From: Krasilnikovozyma curviuscula
Lineage: Eukaryota > Basidiomycota > Tremellomycetes > Cystofilobasidiales > Mrakiaceae
Direction of reading: 5' to 3'
Assembly (NCBI GenBank): GCA_014825775.1
Contig: MVAQ01000345.1
Location: 1 to 15,394 of the forward strand
Length of the DNA stretch: 15,394 nucleotides
Position 1 is the first letter of the stretch. Each line of letters opens with the position of its first letter. The notes beneath the pieces were generated by a model that saw nothing but the letters and a program-made list of their open reading frames with translations, made no database searches and was not told the DNA's origin. Below, piece by piece: positions 10,811 to 15,394 of the stretch. A program made the position numbers and the translations under genes.

Positions 10811-13234
10811 TTACAAATCAACGTCCATTTCCTCTGTACCTCCATCTACTATCGACGTCGAGGCAGGGAGCGACGCCAAGTCCAAATCTTCCGCGACAGC
10901 TACTTCTTCTCCTTTGTCGCCAGCCAAAATCGAAACACCAGGTCTTGCCCATCCTTTTCCGTTTGCAGTAGTCAGCGGTTTGTTCTTGTGAGACCTCCTG
11001 TCTTTCCTGTCACCTTCTCCTTCATCCTCTGAGTCCGACAGAGAATTTTCATTTTGGATATGTTGATCCCATATTCGTTCTGTATTACCAACCGAGTTTA
11101 AACATATGAGTACCAATAGAAAGAATGAGAAGAATAGAAGAAACCTTACGAGGTTTTCGGTTATCCTTGTCTTCTTCATCTTCGCCTTCGGCTTCATCAA
11201 ACAGATCGTGAGGCATCACTGGGACGCCCTGCATCTGTACACTGGGAGCATGATCTTTATCTTTCAGATTCTCAAGGATTGAATTTGTAATTTTGGTGAG
11301 GTATTCGGGTGTGTTAAGGTTGTTCATGTTTGAAGGTCGTACGTCGAGTTCGTAGTCGGGACCAAAATGGGAGAAGTATTCATTCATCGGTAGTACTGTA
11401 TGTCGGGCTATGTCAGCAGAAGATTCTTTTTTGTGGAGATAACAAAAATAAATAAGCCACGCACCTGAACCAAGTTCAACACCCGCCGCAATTCCAGTCT
11501 CATACGCCCAAGTCCTCGAGACATTCCGGATCGTATATCCACCACCACCGAGGAGCATCAAAGGGATATTGAATTTCTTGACGAAACTGACGCAGTTGGC
11601 ATGTCCTCTCATGCTCAGGTTGAAGGGACCCAATCGATCTCCCGACAGAGAATCTGACCCACATTGAAGGACGATAGCACCTGGCCTGAACGATTCAATA
11701 ATTTTACCTATCACAGGCTCGAAGACGGATTTGTATGTTTCGTCGGTTATACCTTCTCGTAACGGGACGTTGACAGAATACCTGGTAGTGTTGTCGATGA
11801 AAATGGCAACCCGGGGTTATATCAGCAGAGGTATGGGCTGGGAAGCTTTATTGAAACATGAATACTTACCCTTTTCCTTTACCAATTCCGACATCAGTGA
11901 GCGCACCTGTTCCAGGGTAAAACTCGCCAAACTTATGGAACGAAGCACACATCACTCGATCAGTTGTGTAAAACGCTTCTTCAACGCCATCTCCATGGTG
12001 CACGTCGATGTCAATATAGAGAACTCGAGGATACGTTCGAAGCAGCTCGAGGATGCCTAGAACGATGTCTGAGCCGACGCGAGAGCAAGGGCAAACGAAT
12101 TAATTTACAAGACCGTGAAGACTCTCGAAATGGACAAAACTTACCATTTACATAACAGAAACCAGAAGCTTCAGCTTTCTTCGCATGATGGAGGCCGCCT
12201 GCCCAATTGACTGCGATATCACATTTCCCTTTGGCTAACCGTGCGGCTCCCTCTGCACAATCCCCAAAACAAAATTTCAAGGATTTAGGAAAAATCTCAT
12301 CAAGAGAGAAAACCTTCCATTCAGACTAACCCATTGAAGCCCCAGCTGATATTGAACAGTATTCAAAAAGACCATCAAAAACTGGACAATCGTATCCCAC
12401 ATTGTCTGTTGGATCTATGATATCAGCATGTGTCTCTTTTACTATAGAGTAGGTGGAGAAGTACTGACGTTTGTACTGGTCCTTTTCGTAGTTGTGCATG
12501 TTCTCAGGCGTCACTCTACTCAGAAATTCGACATAATCGTCGGTGTGAAACTGTGACATTTCTCGTTTTGTCGCGGGTTGAGCTCGCTGAGAGAGAAATT
12601 CCCCCAAAGCACCAAAGAAAGAGCAAAAAGAACGAATGCATTTTTGGTAAGAAAGTGTTGACTTATCCAACGACGAGGAACGGGCTAGACTCACATAGAT
12701 TGACATTTTCTTGTGCAGACCGTAGTTCATCACCAGGGAGTGTGCCATCCGTATACGCGTTGGTTTCATCACATGCCCTAGATGGGACAAAGCGAGTGTG
12801 AGGAGAAAGACGAGTGCGTTAGAGGACAGACGAAAGGCTACGAGTTGCATCGAATGTGACCGCTCACCTGGTCCGTACTGAACAAACATAGAAAGCGAGG
12901 TAAGAGCAGTACATTTTATCAGTATTTCCAATGCATCTGATAGAAATGCTGCATTGAGTCAGGATACTCACGTGGTAGTTTCCAATGTCCGAGTCTTCAT
13001 TCAGCAAGCAACAGCGACGCAAAGAGTGTCAGCGAAACTGTTTGAGAACAAGAAGCGCCCTGCGTCAGGCAATAAAGATTTGGTATACTCACCAAAGAAG
13101 TATGACTGGCACAGGTGGTTGAAATTTCAGTACGCGCTCTGATCACGATACCCTGCGAGGATGCGAGCAAGAGGAAAAGAGAAACTGACCACTCGTTTCG
13201 AAGCTTCGCCCGTTATGGGAGTCATGGTAGCCAT
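10811..13234 (-). CDS. RPD3: Class I histone deacetylase, RPD3/Clr6 type
   Basis: Twelve exons on the minus strand: 13234-13190, 13105-13093, 12994-12972, 12877-12868, 12777-12695, 12586-12469, 12414-12331, 12252-12145, 12068-11870, 11781-11465, 11395-11150, 11079-10811 (TAA), 504 aa. It is a zinc-dependent lysine deacetylase acting on histone tails in Sin3-type nuclear corepressor complexes (family knowledge). Visible catalytic features are [11 protein letters not shown] (H147, H148), [11 protein letters not shown] with zinc ligands D183 and H185, CGSDSLSGD with zinc ligand D271, and GGGGYT with catalytic Y310. The Rpd3-type end [16 protein letters not shown] and HAPSVQMQ separate it from Hos2 or Hda1 types. 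A Lys/Asp/Glu-rich tail of about 120 residues makes it longer than yeast Rpd3 (433 aa). Exons 2-4 are microexons of 13, 23 and 10 nt. Rim differences are GPGHV at 29-33 (usually GHP) and Y105 where Glu/Asp is usual. A TGA 15 nt upstream supports the start at 13234. Fungi may carry several class I paralogs, so the exact orthology is less certain. Confidence 0.95.
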
Positions 13235-13607
13235 TTTTGAAGGCCTTCAATATCTCTATATGTTGGTTAATGGGCCACTGTTGTCAAGCCAGCAGAGTAG
13301 GCGATCTACTCACACTGACGGGAGCTGTTGGTCGCGCCCTCGTGCTTCGAGCAGCTGCAGCTAGTTGGATGTAGATTGTGCTGAAACAGCCTGGGTGTAT
13401 AACTTATTTGTGATTTGGAGATGTGTTTCTGAGCGGGGTAATAATTACTTCCGAGGTGTTTGATTGGTGGGTGGGGTCGTCGTCTGAGGCTACATGGTTG
13501 CGACAAACTACGTTCCACAGCAAAAATCATTTCAGACTCTGAAATCCCCTAGATCGACCTTGGTGATTTTCTGCCACGAGCCCCTACTTCTCCCATCGTT
13601 CCAAGTC
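13235..13607. promoter_or_regulatory. Divergent promoter region between RPD3 and the mitochondrial bS6 gene
   Basis: These 373 nt separate the start codons of the two divergent genes. An inverted CCAAT pentamer lies at 13463-13467 (ATTGG on the plus strand), within range of both genes; CCAAT is the core recognised by the HAP/NF-Y complex, which often controls mitochondrial genes, but five bases are weak evidence. From 13494 the region is open in frame with the bS6m start codon, beginning with an ATG, so part of it may be coding in a longer isoform. Confidence 0.5.
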
Positions 13608-14558
13608 ATGGTCTTGTGAGTTTCTTTGGTTTTTCTTGAGCGAACTCGAATTTCAACCAGGCGTAGCAAGAGAGCTGACAATTGCTTGCTTTTCCTGCTT
13701 TTCTGCCTTTTTCTAGCTACCAAGTGAACGGAATATTAGCACACACAACAGAATATGTAAATAGTCACACCAGCAGGTCGGTGTGTCAAGGGTTCTTGTG
13801 GACTGACCGCTCTCTTTCTTCCTGTTCTCCCAGGCGCCAATTCGAGCTCTCATCAAGTCGATATGTGTTATAGTACTAGACAATGGTAAGCAATAGTCTT
13901 CCTTCAGTTTCCTTGGCAACTGTGTCATCTTAGTCCTTTCTGACTGGTCGAAACACTTGCGCCGGTATCTTCAACCTGATTCCGCATTGAAAAACTGTTA
14001 GGTGGACACATAAGGACGCTAGAGAACCTCGGAATGAGAGTCCTACCACAAAATATGCAGTCAGGAGCTAAAGGTGAAACGCATAAGCGAGGACAGTAAG
14101 CATGCCCTGTTCTCAGCAACATTCTTCTCACAATTTCTGACGGAGGTGGTGAAAATGGGATGTTTTTGAACGATGCTCAGGTACTTCAAGATGGAAATAG
14201 ATTGTTCACCCCCTGCAATTACTCAACTGAATTCTTTGCTGAGTGGAGACAGGAGGGTCGTGAGGAGTCTGGTGATGAAAGTTTCTGGCAAAGGGTAAGC
14301 AGTCAACAACATGGGAGGTTCAGCGCCGTCATAGGAATACGTTACTGACTATCTCTGATCCTTTAAACTCTTTATAGCACGACATCGATACAGTCAACTC
14401 GATCTCAAACCATCTCCTTCGAAGCTCCGCCACCAAAAGGCACGTCGTTTATCGGTGCTCCGTCGTCAGGTGGGATCGCTAGCTTTTTGGGTTCGAGGCC
14501 GATAGCGCCTCCAAGGGTGTCAGGTCGAGTGGTGTCATGGAAACCAAAGTCGTCGTAG
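13608..14558 (+). CDS. MRP17: Mitochondrial small-subunit ribosomal protein bS6m (MRPS6/MRP17)
   Basis: Six exons: 13608-13615, 13717-13756, 13834-13885, 14002-14095, 14181-14294, 14378-14558 (TAG), 162 aa. The first coding exon is only 8 nt. The protein begins MVFYQVNGILAHTTEY, continues with ALIKSICVIVLDNGGHIR (21-38) and NLGMRVLPQ, then HKRGQYFKMEIDCSPPAI and RRVVRSLVMKVSG. These are the hallmarks of fungal mitochondrial S6: a hydrophobic helix before D/NxGG, the W/LGxxxLP turn, the HxxGxYF strand and the final RxxVxxxxK strand. bS6 binds the central domain of small-subunit rRNA with bS18. The yeast protein is 131 aa; here residues 104-162 form an extra Ser/Pro/Gly-rich tail. I see no clear cleavable presequence in this form; an in-frame ATG at 13494 could add one. 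All junctions keep frame and use GT-AG. The donor of intron 2 (GTAAAT) was selected because it restores the family alignment. Confidence 0.86.
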
Positions 14559-15235
14559 AACAGCCTCTGTGGAATTTGCTTTATTCAACTCAAAGAGAAA
14601 GTAGGAACGGTCGGGCAAGAGTCAGGCGCTTCTATAACGAGCGAGTTACATTTCCTTTGACATTGAGCTCCATTCATTGGTTTACATTTATCGTGGTTCA
14701 ATTCAATTGGCCATGTCTCAAGAAAATTGTAAACAAAGCTGGAAGGTTTTCGCACGCGAGGCTGATTTTGGGCCAGGGCGTGGAAATCGCGAGACATCCA
14801 GAGTTGACGGTTGCTCGACCCTCTGTCGCTTTTGCTGCGCCCATATCCAAGTTTGGGAATCTATCCCACGTTGCTCTGTCTCGACATGGACCTGGATCGT
14901 GCATCAGGCAGCCGCAGTGTTAACTTCAACAGCGTCGAAATCAAACTCGCAGAGGGTTTGACTTGCTGAATCCCAGACGACGACGACGTCGACAAGAATC
15001 CTGTTGGTCATCCTGCCATTGCTTTATTTGTCCAGTAGTCTCTTCTCTCACTAGCTAGCAGGAAGAAGAGCTCTGCTGTAAACGACCACCGCTTGGGAAT
15101 AGAATTCATCACTCAACAGTCGGCATTCGAACATTTTCGTCGGACGGTAGAAGCTCTCCATCCTAACGTACAGCAGGTGGCTATTACATTACTGCTACTG
15201 TTGTTAGTACGACAGCCTTCAATCAGCCCGATAGA
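14559..15235 (+). other. Intergenic region downstream of the bS6m gene
   Basis: This 677-nt stretch follows the bS6m stop. It has a 128-codon open frame at 14537-14923 that overlaps the end of bS6m in another frame; it matches nothing I know and is probably fortuitous. A short ACG run occurs near 14980-14990. CT-rich stretches and several CAG/TAG sites at 15030-15180 could be the 5' UTR of the next gene, possibly with an intron ending near 15177. Confidence 0.35.
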
Positions 15236-15394
15236 ATGACAGAATGGAGGAACGAACCGACTCGCCAGATGGCCGTAGGAGAAGTTTATTCCTCAGCGTA
15301 CAGCCCTCAACGAATATCACCCCCTCTGTCATCTTCAACAAATTCTCAATATAGGTCTTATCAACAGCCATTGGAGTCACCCAATAGCCAAAAG
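15236..15394 (+). CDS. Possible 5' end of an unrecognised Ser/Pro/Gln-rich protein, truncated by the window
   Basis: An ATG at 15236 opens a frame that runs without a stop for 53 codons to the right edge of the window. It begins MTEWRNEPTRQMAVGEVY and then becomes rich in Ser, Pro, Gln and Tyr, the composition of disordered N-termini of fungal transcription factors and signalling proteins, though composition alone does not identify a family. The frame is also open upstream to a TAA at about 15164, so the ATG may lie in an earlier exon. No domain is visible. It could equally be a chance open frame. Confidence 0.27.
   Translation, partial: MTEWRNEPTRQMAVGEVYSSAYSPQRISPPLSSSTNSQYRSYQQPLESPNSQK

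Noticed and set aside
12326..12931. 201-codon continuous open frame on the minus strand read as a single exon
   Set aside because: It includes three introns with good splice signals; splicing gives the HDAC sequence without family-foreign insertions. Kept only as a finding on stop-free introns.
14537..14923. 128-codon open frame on the plus strand
   Set aside because: It begins inside the end of the bS6m coding region in another frame, has no recognisable domain and mixed composition; most likely chance.
14886..14960. Short ATG frame (MDLDRASGSRSVNFNSVEIK) that might be a first exon of the right-edge gene
   Set aside because: It needs a poor GTTTGA donor and an intron of about 217 nt, far longer than the other 46; not supportable from sequence alone.
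1..15394. Mobile elements, tRNA/rRNA genes, CRISPR arrays, biosynthetic or defence cluster
   Set aside because: No terminal repeats, transposase or reverse-transcriptase motifs, RNA gene structures or regularly spaced repeats were seen; the genes are unrelated housekeeping functions.

Overview
The window looks like ordinary nuclear chromosome of a basidiomycete yeast, most likely a Tremellales fungus of the Cryptococcus/Kwoniella kind. The evidence is gene density, very short introns (54-123 nt) with GTGAGT/GTAAGT donors, CTAAC/CTGAC-like branch sites and C/TAG acceptors, and five recognisable fungal housekeeping genes. I placed 46 introns by hand; the five complete genes keep reading frame from start to stop. 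I saw no transposon, tRNA, rRNA, CRISPR array or prokaryotic feature.

Layout from left to right. (1) 1-669, minus strand: 5' part of a type II membrane protein that resembles a fungal glycosyltransferase (fucosyltransferase-like), cut by the window edge. (2) 825-3282, minus: RAD7, the leucine-rich-repeat subunit of global-genome nucleotide excision repair, 8 exons, 622 aa. (3) 3738-7877, plus: SPX-EXS phosphate exporter of the XPR1/SYG1 family, 15 exons, 1046 aa, divergent from RAD7. (4) 8450-10293, plus: SIP5-type zinc-finger protein, 8 exons, 434 aa, with an N-myristoylation-type start and a UIM-like C-terminal helix. (5) 10811-13234, minus: class I histone deacetylase of the RPD3/Clr6 type, 12 exons, 504 aa, convergent with SIP5. 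(6) 13608-14558, plus: mitochondrial ribosomal protein bS6m (MRPS6/MRP17), 6 exons, 162 aa, divergent from RPD3. (7) 15236-15394, plus: possible 5' end of an unrecognised Ser/Pro/Gln-rich gene running off the right edge.

The genes do not form a pathway or an obvious cluster; they are independent functions (DNA repair, phosphate export, signalling or ubiquitin-related, chromatin, mitochondrial translation). I found no undescribed multi-gene system. What deserves a second look is at the level of gene structure: a run of frame-neutral, stop-free introns and three consecutive microexons in RPD3, a 10-nt microexon inside the SIP5 zinc finger, an in-frame upstream ATG that would lengthen MRPS6 by 38 residues, and upstream ORFs that overlap the start codons of XPR1 and of the left-edge gene.
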